Counted from the first letter of the stretch, positions 53,589 to 63,900 are shown. The stretch is 64,000 nucleotides of DNA from Lachnospiraceae bacterium (GCA_022510525.1 JAFLTH010000003.1:16217-80216), one strand, 5' to 3'. Translations and numbers: made by a program. Notes: generated from the sequence alone by a model not told the origin.

Positions 53589-55616
53589 ATGAAAAGTAAC
53601 AAAGGTTTTACACTGGTAGAATTATTAATAACAGTCACTATTTTAGCGATTGTTATCATAAGCGCGGCGGCTTTTATGCTTACGGGAAGCAGAAGCTTTG
53701 CCAAAGGCAGCGCAGATTCCGGTGTGCAAAGTGAAGCCGAACTTGCGGTTAATCAGATTGAGGATCTGGTCATTGACGTCAACGGAGGCGTGAATTATGT
53801 AGTAGACGATTCAGCCGATACGGAATCTCTGGTTATGTACCATGTAGAGACAGATGAGACCAGTGGGCTGCCCGTTTATAAGAAAAGAGATGTTATCTGG
53901 AACAGAGGCGATAAAAAAATTTCAAGCAGCGAATGGATTGTTAAAGATGACGGCTCCGGAACTTATGTTACGGACACTACAATATACACAAACCAGCTTT
54001 TGGCAGAGAATGTAACTGCTTTTAATGTGGATCTTAGTGATGTAATAAAAGACACCGATAAGAACGGAAACGAGATAGATATTGTCAGGTCTGTGGTTAT
54101 CAGAGTGGATTGTAAGGATGCTGCCGGCAAAGCGGCATATGCCACAACCCCTCTTATAACTCTTAGAAACCGCATGATGTTAAGCGGAGATCCAGGTGCT
54201 ATCTTTACGGAAACTCCTACTCCGGATGATACTCTTGCATTGTATATATCAGGCTCCGGCATGGAAGGCGCAGTGCCCATCAGAGACCGTGTTACCACTG
54301 TAGAGAGAGGTAAGATGTATAATCTCTATGCTATGGTGAGTGCAAGCACGAATGTAAACAGTCTCTGTGACTGGGAGCTTGCGGGTGAAGACTCCGGACA
54401 TAATAGTAATTTAAATGCAAACGGAGTGTTTATTACGCTGGATGTAGGTACAACGGAACCGAATAACTATCTTATAATTACAGCAAAATACAAAGATAAT
54501 CCGGCCAAGAAAGCGGTTGGAATCGTTAAGGTTATAGGCGGTCTCAACAAGTCGTTGGACGCTTGTCATATCCTTCCTTATGACATGAAGCCATATAACC
54601 CGTATTATAAATCCTCAATAGATGAGCATGGTCTTACTGAAGAAGATAAGGCTGAACTACAGTATACCTGGAGTGTAAGCGACCCTTCCAAGGTAGAGAG
54701 TTTTACAGAACATAATACTGATTTAACTTTGAAGGTTATAGAAAATGAAGCCGATATGGGCAAGATATTCTCAATAACACTCAGAGTTTACTGCCCTGCA
54801 ACGAATCAGGAGGTATTTGATACGCTTGATTATCTCATTGGCGGAGACTCCCTGTTAGAGCGTGGTAAACGTGATGATAGCCAGCCCAATGGATATCATA
54901 GGGATAACTGGTATTATTTCGATTTGCCCGATAGAGGCCAAGGCAACAAGAATTTCTGTGAGATTGTTGATTACGGTATTTACGTATGTGATATACACGG
55001 AAACAGAATATCCTCCAAGGATTATCTGATACCTTACTTTGTACTCAATATGAATGGTGGTGTTATGTCACCGCTGAACGGCGGTCAGCGTATTACTTAT
55101 TATATGACTATTATGGAAGATATGCCGCCGGAGGAAGAATTCTATATCAAGGTATATATCAACTTCAAGTTTAGGGAAGATGAGACTCCTTGGACTTATG
55201 AGCGTATTCACTTTGTAAGCGGTGTGCATCTGTATGGTGAGAATTCAACCCGTGGTAAGGCTAACTTCTACAATGATGCGGACGTGGTTTTCTTCTATGA
55301 AGTTATAGGTTATTATTCACTTGCATGGGATAATACACCGTATGTTTTTGATTATGATGTTGTTTTTGATTATGATGCTCCTGCAGGTGTAACAATTGAG
55401 CCGAAGATGAACATACCGCATACTGTTGTAGATGGTAATAAAGAGGGAAGTAAACGAATAAAGGGTACCGTCTCGTACAATGTAATAGACCAGTTCGGCA
55501 GACAGGGCTGGGAGATTTATAACAAGATTACTATTAAAAGCGCAACCATTAAGGTTTATATGAAACAAAATCCAAGTATTTATACCTATTGTAATATAGT
55601 CTACCAGAATGATTGA
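53589..55616 (+). CDS. Large PilW-type minor prepilin (675 aa)
   Basis: The leader MKSNKG is followed by FTLVELLITVTILAIVIISAAAFML with Glu5, and then by SFAKGSADSGVQSEAELAVNQIED, typical of PilW/GspJ-type minor pilins. The product has 675 residues, whereas the usual size is about 200-350. The rest is predicted beta-rich; the segment near 230-330 (VERGKMYNLYAMVSAS) resembles bacterial Ig-like modules. GGAGGGAG precedes the start. It completes a set of four consecutive prepilin-like genes, the order V-X-H-W being like known minor pilin operons. Confidence 0.83.
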   Translation: MKSNKGFTLVELLITVTILAIVIISAAAFMLTGSRSFAKGSADSGVQSEAELAVNQIEDLVIDVNGGVNYVVDDSADTESLVMYHVETDETSGLPVYKKRDVIWNRGDKKISSSEWIVKDDGSGTYVTDTTIYTNQLLAENVTAFNVDLSDVIKDTDKNGNEIDIVRSVVIRVDCKDAAGKAAYATTPLITLRNRMMLSGDPGAIFTETPTPDDTLALYISGSGMEGAVPIRDRVTTVERGKMYNLYAMVSASTNVNSLCDWELAGEDSGHNSNLNANGVFITLDVGTTEPNNYLIITAKYKDNPAKKAVGIVKVIGGLNKSLDACHILPYDMKPYNPYYKSSIDEHGLTEEDKAELQYTWSVSDPSKVESFTEHNTDLTLKVIENEADMGKIFSITLRVYCPATNQEVFDTLDYLIGGDSLLERGKRDDSQPNGYHRDNWYYFDLPDRGQGNKNFCEIVDYGIYVCDIHGNRISSKDYLIPYFVLNMNGGVMSPLNGGQRITYYMTIMEDMPPEEEFYIKVYINFKFREDETPWTYERIHFVSGVHLYGENSTRGKANFYNDADVVFFYEVIGYYSLAWDNTPYVFDYDVVFDYDAPAGVTIEPKMNIPHTVVDGNKEGSKRIKGTVSYNVIDQFGRQGWEIYNKITIKSATIKVYMKQNPSIYTYCNIVYQND

Positions 55617-55629
55617 GAGAGTGGTTTTT

Positions 55630-58600
55630 ATGAAGATGTTTAAGTCAAGCCAAACTAAACGCATAGCGGCAGCGGCAGCGGCAACGCTGCTTGCCGGTGC
55701 TGTTGTTGTAACTTCCGTATTTAACAGGACGCAGGCAGCGGAGAATGCGGATACCCTTATGGGCATAGAGAAATTAAGGAACCGGATGGCAGAAGGCGGA
55801 GAGTATACGATACTGGAAATAGTACCGGATATAAATGCTGCGGAAATCGGGTATCTTTTTGATGGCTATGAACCGATACTTTCCCAGTGGGATTCCAAGA
55901 CCATGTCATGGAAAAGCTGGAAGGATATACTGTGCGGTCTTGACACCACGGAAGCTCGTAGAGAGTTTGTCATAAAAAAGACGGAAGCTCTCAGAAAATA
56001 TTATGCTGATCAGAAGTTGCTGAATGAAGTTCCTGTTACCCTTCCTGATCTTGGTTCAATTGATATCAGGGAAGAATATGAAGCGGGATATGAAGAAGTA
56101 GAAGGCGGCGGTTATGATGATACCGGATATTTTGTGCCTGTGCGTTCTAATGACGGAGATTATTTCGTGGCCTTTGACTACGCCTACGCCAATAACATTT
56201 CAAGAGCCGGAGATGTTGTTTATTATGAGGTGGATTATGAAAGACCAATATATGCGGCTGAAGATAAAAGTTGGATTGCTGACGGCGCCTATATTTACAA
56301 ATATAACGGTTCTATATTCGAATCAGTGGGTACATGGGGGTCGATTAAAGATACTGCTTTTCCCTCAACAGGCGGCGGTGGTGATGATGACGATAGTGGA
56401 AATGGCTCCGTCGATGGCAGTGATGAAAGCGAAGACAGAGAAACCGATGGCGATAGTGAAGGAACCGGTGACGGTGACAATAGTGAAGAAACCTATGACG
56501 GTGATAGCGAAGATGGAAACAATAGTGAGGAAACCGCCGGAGAAAGTGAAGATGTAACCGGCGATGATGAAAATGACAGTGAAAGTTCAGATAATACAGT
56601 AGAAGCAAGTGCAGCGGTAGGAAATACATTTTCACAGTTTAGTTGGATAAAATTTGTCAATTTGTCAAACCTGAACACCAGTTCGGAGCCTGACTCTGAT
56701 GATAATACTGTAGTTGATCCGGGTCAAGGCGGTGGTCAAAGTGGTGATGGCAGCCAAGGCGGAGACCAGGGTAACCAGGGTGGAGACAACCAGGGTAACC
56801 AAGGCGGCGACGGCAATCAGAACGGCGACGGCAATCAGGGTGGCGAAGGTGAAAACCAGGGCGGCGACGGCAACCAAGGCGGCGAAGGCGGAGACAATCC
56901 GGGCGGCGAAGGCGGAGACAATCCGGGCGGCGAAAGCGGAGACAATCCGGGCGGCGAAAGCGGAGACAACCCGGGCGGCGAAAGCGGAGACAACCCGGGC
57001 GGCGAAGGCGGAGACAACCCGGGCGGCGAAGGCAATCAGGGTGACGATGATAATAAGGGTGGCAACACCGGTAAAGAAGATCCTGATGAAAATCCTGATG
57101 ACGAAAACCCTGACGAGAATCCCGATGAAGAAGATCCGGATGAAAATCCGGATGAGGAAGATCCCGATGATGAAAAGGACTCTGACAAGAAACCAGATCA
57201 CGGCGCAGGAGATACGCCTTCATGGGATGTAAGCAGAGATGAAACATATTATGTAGTTTATTTCAAAAGGGCGGATATAACCATCGGTGTTAACTCTGCA
57301 TACTACACGGTAAGAGAGGGTTCAATAAAACCTGCAACAATAGATAGTGCCACCGGTAATTATATGGGACAGCAGAATTTCCAGCAGGATAACGGAGATT
57401 ATACTCAGACTTATCATTTCCCGGGCAGAGTACTTTACTGTGACCCTAAAGGCATTTTCCACAGTAATGAGTGGTTTAAGCAGTATGTAATAAATATGAA
57501 TAAAGAAAACTTTGGCAAATTTAATGTTAAAGTTATTACTCTTACACCTGATGATTTGAATAAGATATATACCGAAGGCACTGAGGAATATGCACAGGGC
57601 ACTATCCCTGATTTTGATTTCCTCTACCTTAATTCAGGACTTAGAGTATCCGAGATAGATGCTGTCGAATCCCAGCCCGATTCGGGTAACGGCGGAGGTG
57701 GCAGCACCGGTGGCGGCGAAAGCGGTACCGGAGGCGGAAGTGAAGAAGAGACTCCCGGTGATGAAGGCGGAACCGGCAGTGGAAGTGAAGAAGAAACTCC
57801 CGGCGGCGAAAGCGGTACCGGAAGTGAAGAAGAGACTCCCGGCGGTGAAGGCGGAACCGGAAGTGAAGAAGAGACTCCCGGCGGTGAAGGCGGAACCGGA
57901 AATGAAGAAGAGACTCCCGGTGACGGAGGTGAAACCGGCAATGAAGAAGAGGTTCCCGGAGATGAAGGCGGAACCGGAAATGAAAACGAGGTTCCCGGTG
58001 ATGATGTTCCTTTAGCAGCTACATATATGTCTGCATGGAGAACGTATGTTTCGAATGATGCAGAACCGGACCCCAACAATACCGAAGAACCCAAAACAGC
58101 GGATGACAACGGTACTGTTGCAGAACCCGATAATACCGATAATGACAGCACTACAGATGATAACGGTACTATCGGAGATAATGAAGGCGATGAAAATAAT
58201 GCCGAAAATCCTGACAATCAGGATACTGAGAATCCGGATGATTCAAACAATAATGATGAACCGGACAATTCAGGCGAAACAGATATTCCGGACGGCAGGG
58301 TGCCATTGCCGGATTCAGAACATCCGGTCGGCGGCAGAGTCAGTATAGCGGTTTACAATACAGGTAATAATGATTTGAATACCAGCGTTGTAGATCTGCT
58401 TTATACCAAAATAGCTGCAAATGCGCTTCCCGCTCTTGTAGACGGTTCCATTTTGTATGAAAAATCTGCCGGCGGCGCTACCGAGAGTCATCCGGATGCC
58501 AATACCGAAAATACCGATGTTTTCAGACTGGCAGCTATGCTCTGTCAGCAGGATCTTAGTAAGGATTATACCGGTGTTTCCAAGACTGATTTGTTAAAAG

Positions 58601-61600
58601 GCATAGAAGATGGTGATAAGAACTTTACTACCGAGCAGGTTTACTGCAGACTTGGTGACGGCAAAGATTCTATTATCAACAGCCTGTTCTTCAATCCTAC
58701 CATGCATAGAGAAGGTAATGATGAGGTTGAAGAAGGTTTCAGGAATGTACTGGATGAAATTGAATTAGAGAATTTATATCGTAAGTCCGATACTTCTGCA
58801 CAGTACAGACCTTTGTCTACCAATGTTTCGCAGGCAGAGGCGGTAAGGCATATTATTAATTACCAGAATCGCAGGAATGTGGAAACGAAAAAGAATATAA
58901 AAGTGCTTGAAATCCAGCCTGCGCTTACAACCAAGCCTGAGCTTGACTTAAAGCAGATTAAAAAGTGGGCTCCGGGAGTCGAAAATGTAGAAACTACCAT
59001 CATGACAACCGCTGAGTTCATAGGTAAGATTGATAAGATTAATGAGATTTACGACCTTGTATATATAGGAACTTCCAAGGAACACCTTAATATCAGTAAC
59101 TGGCTTACGGATACGGGAAAGAGCAGCGATGGCAAGTATCTGGGCAGTACCGTATATAATGACTCCGATATGGACGGACTTATTTACAGTAATATCGGTG
59201 ATAAGCGTGTAGTATATCTGCCTATGTCCGGTCTGCTTGATTCCGAATACAGACAGAGTGACGGCAGGACCTATTATTACAACTTTGTTCGATATGGCGG
59301 TAATGATATTACCAAAGAAAAGAAAGATGCTCTGCTTTCTTTCCTGGACGGCTCATACCCCATTATTATCTCGGATGATTTTATTGAGCAGCCGTTGACG
59401 GTATTTGAGGATGATTCATTTGCCGGAAGACGTGTGGCTCTGGGAGTTGGTACATATCACGAAGAAGATTTGAGGGTAAATCAGATTTTCACGGGAGATA
59501 ATACGCCTGCAAAAGGCATATCCAGTTTTCAGTTGAAAGACGGTTATCAGGTTACCTTATATTCCTCTCCGGATTGTACGGGTAAGACATATGGTTTGGA
59601 TTATATAACCTATACCGGTGACGTGGATGTATTTGCCGGAGTGACTAGGGAAAACCTGCCGACATGGAACAATCGCTGCCGGTCACTGGTTGTGGAGAGG
59701 ATTCAGGATACCGGTGAAATTTCGAATGCGGATATAAACAAGGCTCTTGTCAGAAATATAGACGGCAATCACATTGATAACAGTAGTTATTTATATGAGT
59801 TCGTACAGACCGCACTTAACAAAGATTATAAGAACTTCTTTGCGTATAGTGATTTAGACGAGAACGGCTCGCAGCTTTTCAAGTTCTATTTGAACCGTGC
59901 CAAGGCAAGTCTTGTGAACTTTAAGACAAATGGATTCAAGAGTTCGGAGCTTGGCAGCGGGACCGGTGCCAACACTAATATTAATGATGTAACTTACATT
60001 TATCCTAATGTGGTAGGCAGATATACCTTGCAGTATGAATTTACTATTCAGAATGAAGGCGCAGCCAGCATGGATACAAGATATTACTGCAAGCTATATA
60101 TCGATGTCAATGCCGACGGTAAGTTCTCGGAGTATGAAGAGGTTACCGATATCGTTATGCTGAATAAGAATACGGGAAGTATTGTTTCGTCCAATGAGCT
60201 TTATGCCGGAATCCCGTATACGATTACCAGAGAGGTACCTACAGGTTATAAAGGACTTCTTCCATGGAAAGTCGAAGTATGCCAGATTAACAATGCCAAT
60301 ATTTATGCATCACAGCAGGGATACACGAAGCTTAACGGACTTGATAAAGAGATTCTTAAAATCTGCCAGATTAATAAAAACGGTAATGACGTAATAGACC
60401 TTAACTGGGAAGTAGAAACCGAGGGTACATATTTCCATATACTGATTTACGGCGGAACCTATGAAGGTGTCACCTATCCGGGTATTTTAAATGATTTTGA
60501 GCTTGATGTTACTACTATATCAATAAATGAGTATGAAGCAAATTTTGCTGAAAACAATGATTATTTGGACGGCTTTAATATGCTCATCCTTGGTTTTTCG
60601 GATATGTACGGTGACTTTACCGGAGATTCCAATACCGGAGCTATGGGAGCTATCGTAGAATTCATCAACAGCGGAAAGAGTGTGCTTTTGGCACATGATA
60701 CAACCTCTTTCTTTAACAATCCGATAGTTGACGGTACCGAGATGGGATGGACACAAAGAAACAGTACCAATGCTTCGGCTGATTTATTAGGTTATAACGG
60801 TGATGCACGTTTTGCGGCAACTCTTAATAAATATGTACGTCCACTGGTTGGTATGGACCGCTATGGTGTATTGAGTTCAGGCATAGTTAAAAGAGGTGTT
60901 GCCTTGAAAGATGGTCAGGGCGGCTGGGGTGATCTTGTTAACTCCAGAAAGGACGTAGCGTATAAACCCAAGAGCGGCAGAACGGAGTCGGTTCCGGAAG
61001 CACAGGGATACAGCTATACCGTAATCTCTGCCAAGGATAAGAGAGGCTGGGATAATAATGTTACAGATCTTAATTATAATAAGTCAAATCTGTATACAAA
61101 CAATACACCCGGCTATGGTGAGATGACAGATCCGGTATTCCGTAACGAATATGTGAATCAGCGTTTTGACGACAGTTATTACTGGGATAATACAAAAGAT
61201 AATGGTGAAATGAACGTGGTAAATAACGGTGAGGTAAACCGGGTTCATGTTACACAGGTAAATCAGGGACAGATTACGGAATATCCGTATAAGCTGAAAG
61301 ATGATTTTGAGGTAGGTATGACTCATTCACAGTATTATCAGCTTGACTATACCGCTGATGATGACCAGGATGGTCAAAGTGATTTGGTAGTCTGGTACTG
61401 CCTTGGTGGAAGAACGGCATCTGAAGATAAGTCTCAAACGATTTATTCACAGTCACCTAATGATGTACGTAATAACTACTATATCTACAATAAGGGCAAT
61501 ATTACTTATACAGGTATGGGACATTCGGCCCAATATGCCCAGAAATACACTTTTGAAGAAGCCAAACTTTTCATTAATACCATGATTGCATCCTATCAGG

Positions 61601-62121
61601 CAGGTGTTAAACCGCCTTCAATTACGATACTGGAGAGCGGGCTTCCGGAGTCGGCTCAGCTGACCACTATGTACAGGTATTATGATGAAGTAAATAATAT
61701 TTTACTTACGGATGCAACCAACACCGATACGTATGAGAAAGTTTACTTTACCGTTCGCGACCTTAACTTCGTAAAGGGAAGCAGAATGATAGAGTCTCAT
61801 GCATACTATCATATCGATGGCGAAGGCGGAAGTGAAACTATTAACGTAGATGGTGAAGAAATAGCGGTTACTCCGTTAGCAGAACTCATACACAGAGTGG
61901 ATACTGACGAGTTTATAGGTCCATACCCGCTTAACAGCGGCGATATATACTATATTCTGGTACCTAAGGATGTAATGAAACGATGCGAAGACGGACTTGA
62001 CATATACCTTGAGGCGCGTAGTACGATTACTACAAATACAACCATTGAAAATGTTTATACAACAGATAAGGTGTATGCTAAGTTACGCGTATTGCGTGCG
62101 TACTTATTCGAACTGGATTAA
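55630..62121 (+). CDS. Giant secreted repeat-rich protein of the pilus locus (DUF5057-like)
   Basis: The product has 2,163 residues from ATG 55630; the track's ATG 55609 overlaps the preceding stop and is possible. A signal peptide (SQTKRIAAAAAATLLAGAVVV) ends near residue 36 with TQAA. A conserved-looking N-terminal domain follows (YTILEIVPDINAAEIGYLFDGYEP). Three low-complexity acidic and Gly-rich linkers lie at about 248-332, 356-523 and 684-890. The rest (about 890-2160) is folded. It contains NIKVLEIQPALTTKPEL, similar to the first domain's opening, and FNMLILGFSDMYGDF with a glutaminase- or flavodoxin-like feel that I cannot confirm. I recall large Clostridia proteins with DUF5057 with this layout. 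No cell-wall anchor is seen. Its position among minor pilins and before pilB suggests a pilus-associated surface protein. Confidence 0.65.
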   Translation: MKMFKSSQTKRIAAAAAATLLAGAVVVTSVFNRTQAAENADTLMGIEKLRNRMAEGGEYTILEIVPDINAAEIGYLFDGYEPILSQWDSKTMSWKSWKDILCGLDTTEARREFVIKKTEALRKYYADQKLLNEVPVTLPDLGSIDIREEYEAGYEEVEGGGYDDTGYFVPVRSNDGDYFVAFDYAYANNISRAGDVVYYEVDYERPIYAAEDKSWIADGAYIYKYNGSIFESVGTWGSIKDTAFPSTGGGGDDDDSGNGSVDGSDESEDRETDGDSEGTGDGDNSEETYDGDSEDGNNSEETAGESEDVTGDDENDSESSDNTVEASAAVGNTFSQFSWIKFVNLSNLNTSSEPDSDDNTVVDPGQGGGQSGDGSQGGDQGNQGGDNQGNQGGDGNQNGDGNQGGEGENQGGDGNQGGEGGDNPGGEGGDNPGGESGDNPGGESGDNPGGESGDNPGGEGGDNPGGEGNQGDDDNKGGNTGKEDPDENPDDENPDENPDEEDPDENPDEEDPDDEKDSDKKPDHGAGDTPSWDVSRDETYYVVYFKRADITIGVNSAYYTVREGSIKPATIDSATGNYMGQQNFQQDNGDYTQTYHFPGRVLYCDPKGIFHSNEWFKQYVINMNKENFGKFNVKVITLTPDDLNKIYTEGTEEYAQGTIPDFDFLYLNSGLRVSEIDAVESQPDSGNGGGGSTGGGESGTGGGSEEETPGDEGGTGSGSEEETPGGESGTGSEEETPGGEGGTGSEEETPGGEGGTGNEEETPGDGGETGNEEEVPGDEGGTGNENEVPGDDVPLAATYMSAWRTYVSNDAEPDPNNTEEPKTADDNGTVAEPDNTDNDSTTDDNGTIGDNEGDENNAENPDNQDTENPDDSNNNDEPDNSGETDIPDGRVPLPDSEHPVGGRVSIAVYNTGNNDLNTSVVDLLYTKIAANALPALVDGSILYEKSAGGATESHPDANTENTDVFRLAAMLCQQDLSKDYTGVSKTDLLKGIEDGDKNFTTEQVYCRLGDGKDSIINSLFFNPTMHREGNDEVEEGFRNVLDEIELENLYRKSDTSAQYRPLSTNVSQAEAVRHIINYQNRRNVETKKNIKVLEIQPALTTKPELDLKQIKKWAPGVENVETTIMTTAEFIGKIDKINEIYDLVYIGTSKEHLNISNWLTDTGKSSDGKYLGSTVYNDSDMDGLIYSNIGDKRVVYLPMSGLLDSEYRQSDGRTYYYNFVRYGGNDITKEKKDALLSFLDGSYPIIISDDFIEQPLTVFEDDSFAGRRVALGVGTYHEEDLRVNQIFTGDNTPAKGISSFQLKDGYQVTLYSSPDCTGKTYGLDYITYTGDVDVFAGVTRENLPTWNNRCRSLVVERIQDTGEISNADINKALVRNIDGNHIDNSSYLYEFVQTALNKDYKNFFAYSDLDENGSQLFKFYLNRAKASLVNFKTNGFKSSELGSGTGANTNINDVTYIYPNVVGRYTLQYEFTIQNEGAASMDTRYYCKLYIDVNADGKFSEYEEVTDIVMLNKNTGSIVSSNELYAGIPYTITREVPTGYKGLLPWKVEVCQINNANIYASQQGYTKLNGLDKEILKICQINKNGNDVIDLNWEVETEGTYFHILIYGGTYEGVTYPGILNDFELDVTTISINEYEANFAENNDYLDGFNMLILGFSDMYGDFTGDSNTGAMGAIVEFINSGKSVLLAHDTTSFFNNPIVDGTEMGWTQRNSTNASADLLGYNGDARFAATLNKYVRPLVGMDRYGVLSSGIVKRGVALKDGQGGWGDLVNSRKDVAYKPKSGRTESVPEAQGYSYTVISAKDKRGWDNNVTDLNYNKSNLYTNNTPGYGEMTDPVFRNEYVNQRFDDSYYWDNTKDNGEMNVVNNGEVNRVHVTQVNQGQITEYPYKLKDDFEVGMTHSQYYQLDYTADDDQDGQSDLVVWYCLGGRTASEDKSQTIYSQSPNDVRNNYYIYNKGNITYTGMGHSAQYAQKYTFEEAKLFINTMIASYQAGVKPPSITILESGLPESAQLTTMYRYYDEVNNILLTDATNTDTYEKVYFTVRDLNFVKGSRMIESHAYYHIDGEGGSETINVDGEEIAVTPLAELIHRVDTDEFIGPYPLNSGDIYYILVPKDVMKRCEDGLDIYLEARSTITTNTTIENVYTTDKVYAKLRVLRAYLFELD
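56878..57021 (+). repeat. Six 24-base tandem repeats in the giant pilus-locus gene
   Basis: Six consecutive 24-base units encode GGE[G/S]GDNP. Neighbouring sequence holds further decayed units (GGDNQGNQ and similar). The units are nearly identical at the DNA level, including third positions, which points to recent expansion. Confidence 0.9.
57715..57990 (+). repeat. Second tandem-repeat linker in the giant gene
   Basis: Repeated units of about 36-45 bases encode variants of GSEEETPGGEGGT, seven or so in a row. Their length varies in multiples of three, so the frame is kept. Confidence 0.8.
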
Positions 62122-62133
62122 CTAACTTGTAAC

Positions 62134-62163
62134 AGGGATAAATAACGTATGTTATTTATCCCT
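62134..62163 (+). other. Perfect hairpin between the giant gene and pilB
   Basis: AGGGATAAATAAC-GTAT-GTTATTTATCCCT is a perfect 13-base-pair stem. No T-run follows, so it is more likely an RNA processing or stability element, or a weak terminator, than a full stop before pilB. Confidence 0.6.
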
Positions 62164-62197
62164 TGACTAAAAATTATAGAAAATAGGAGTGAGTCAT

Positions 62198-63886
62198 ATG
62201 GCTTATGGTGGAAAAAAGGTACGAATGGGTGACCTGCTGGTTAACAGCGGTGTCATAACGGAAGAACAGCTCCAGAGAGCCCTGGAAGTTAAGGGCGGCC
62301 GTAAACTCGGTGAGGTGCTGGTAGAGGAAGGTATGGCATCTGAGGATGCTATAGCTCATGCACTGGGCAGCCAGCTTGGCTATGACATTGTGGATCTTCA
62401 GAATGTGTCAATACCTGAAGATATCATTGCCCTTGTTCCGACCAATATTCTTGAGAAATACAAGGTGCTGCCTTTTGAATATGCACAGGATAACATGAAC
62501 GTACTGCGTGTGGCAATGGCAAACCCGACAGACCTTGCGGCAATAGATGATATTACGTTGGTTACCAATTTACAGGTTGAACCTGTTATTGCAACTATCC
62601 GAAGCATTATGATGGCAATGGATAAATATGTCGGCAATGCCGAGGTTAATTCCGCGCTTGAAGAATATGCCAGGGAAAAAGAAAGTCTTTTTACAGAGCA
62701 GGAGGATTTGTACAGTGAGGACGTCAACAACTCCCCGATTGTACAGCTTGTAAAGAACCTGATCGAGCAGGCGGTAAGACAGCGTTCGTCCGATATCCAT
62801 ATTGAACCGATGGAGCGTCAGGTTCGTATCAGGTACCGTATCGACGGTGCTCTGTATGAAAAAGCAACCTATAGTATCAGACTTCTTCCGGCAATGTCAG
62901 CACGTATCAAGATCATAGGCGGTATGGATATTGCTGAAAAGAGAAAACCGCAGGACGGACGTATCACTCAGATAGTAGACAGACAAGAGTTCGATATCCG
63001 TGTTTCCATCCTGCCTACCGTATACGGAGAGAAGATAGTTATGCGTCTTACCTCCAAGAATGCCTTAAGCCGTTCCAAGGACCAGCTGGGATTTAAGCCC
63101 AGGGATCTCAAGAAGTTTGACCATATACTTCAGAATCCGCATGGTATCATTTTGGTTACCGGACCGACAGGTAGTGGTAAGTCTACCACACTGTATACCG
63201 CTCTTAGCGAATTAAATACTGAAGATGTTAATATTATAACGGTAGAAGACCCTGTCGAGGCTAATATCGACGGTATCAATCAGGTACAGACTAATAACAA
63301 GGCGGACCTGACCTTTGCAAGTGCACTGCGTTCTATCCTGCGTCAGGACCCTGATATCATTATGATTGGTGAGATTCGTGACCAGGAGACCGCATCAATC
63401 GCCGTACAGGCATCTATTACAGGTCACTTGGTTGTTTCCACCCTGCATACCAACTCCGCGGCCAGCACGATTACCCGTCTTACCGATATGGGACTCGAGC
63501 CATATCTTATCGCGGACGCAACAGTTGGAGTTATCGCGCAGCGTCTGGTACGCCGTCTCTGCCCTGAGTGCAAGAGAGCCAAGAAGGCAGATGCTGAAGA
63601 CCTTGAACTTCTGAATTTAAAGCCTATTGATGACGTTACTATATATGAACCCTGCGGCTGCGCCAAGTGTGACGGTACCGGTTTCAAAGGACGTATCGGT
63701 GTCTATGAGATTATGGAGATAACACAGCCCCTTAAGAACATCATAAGCAAAAACGGTGATGTTGAGGCCATCAAGAACAAAGCCCTTGAAGAAGGTATGA
63801 ATACCCTTCGTATGAGCGCGACGGAATATGTACTTGAAGGAATTACATCCATTGGCGAGATGATCAAGGTTTCATTCGACTCATAA
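62198..63886 (+). CDS. pilB: Type IV pilus extension ATPase
   Basis: PilB drives pilin polymerisation. I use ATG 62198, 8 bases behind AGGAG. The 562-residue product has an N-terminal MshEN/GspE-N domain (about 1-150) with the pattern RKLGEVLVEEGMASEDAIAHALG. In several PilB/MshE proteins this pattern binds c-di-GMP. The motor domain has Walker A GPTGSGKST near residue 328, the Asp box and Walker B in RQDPDIIMIGEIRD, and the His box GHLVVSTLHT. Two CxxC pairs (CPEC and CAKC) form the usual zinc site. It ends the operon before a strong terminator. Confidence 0.95.
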   Translation: MAYGGKKVRMGDLLVNSGVITEEQLQRALEVKGGRKLGEVLVEEGMASEDAIAHALGSQLGYDIVDLQNVSIPEDIIALVPTNILEKYKVLPFEYAQDNMNVLRVAMANPTDLAAIDDITLVTNLQVEPVIATIRSIMMAMDKYVGNAEVNSALEEYAREKESLFTEQEDLYSEDVNNSPIVQLVKNLIEQAVRQRSSDIHIEPMERQVRIRYRIDGALYEKATYSIRLLPAMSARIKIIGGMDIAEKRKPQDGRITQIVDRQEFDIRVSILPTVYGEKIVMRLTSKNALSRSKDQLGFKPRDLKKFDHILQNPHGIILVTGPTGSGKSTTLYTALSELNTEDVNIITVEDPVEANIDGINQVQTNNKADLTFASALRSILRQDPDIIMIGEIRDQETASIAVQASITGHLVVSTLHTNSAASTITRLTDMGLEPYLIADATVGVIAQRLVRRLCPECKRAKKADAEDLELLNLKPIDDVTIYEPCGCAKCDGTGFKGRIGVYEIMEITQPLKNIISKNGDVEAIKNKALEEGMNTLRMSATEYVLEGITSIGEMIKVSFDS

Positions 63887-63900
63887 TAATGTTTATTAAT

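Noticed and set aside
53589-55616. Type II secretion system rather than type IV pilus
   Set aside because: PilM, PilT, PilO and a canonical small major pilin are present, and no secretin is expected in this cell type. A secretion side role cannot be excluded.
56665-57232. Long ORFs in other frames and on the minus strand within the repeat region (such as 172, 178 and 196 residues)
   Set aside because: They are shadows of the 24-base repeat, which stays open in several frames because it lacks stop codons. Their products are simple repeats.
57624-58217. 197-residue minus-strand Ser/Pro-rich ORF
   Set aside because: It mirrors the second repeat array of the giant gene and has no start context of its own.
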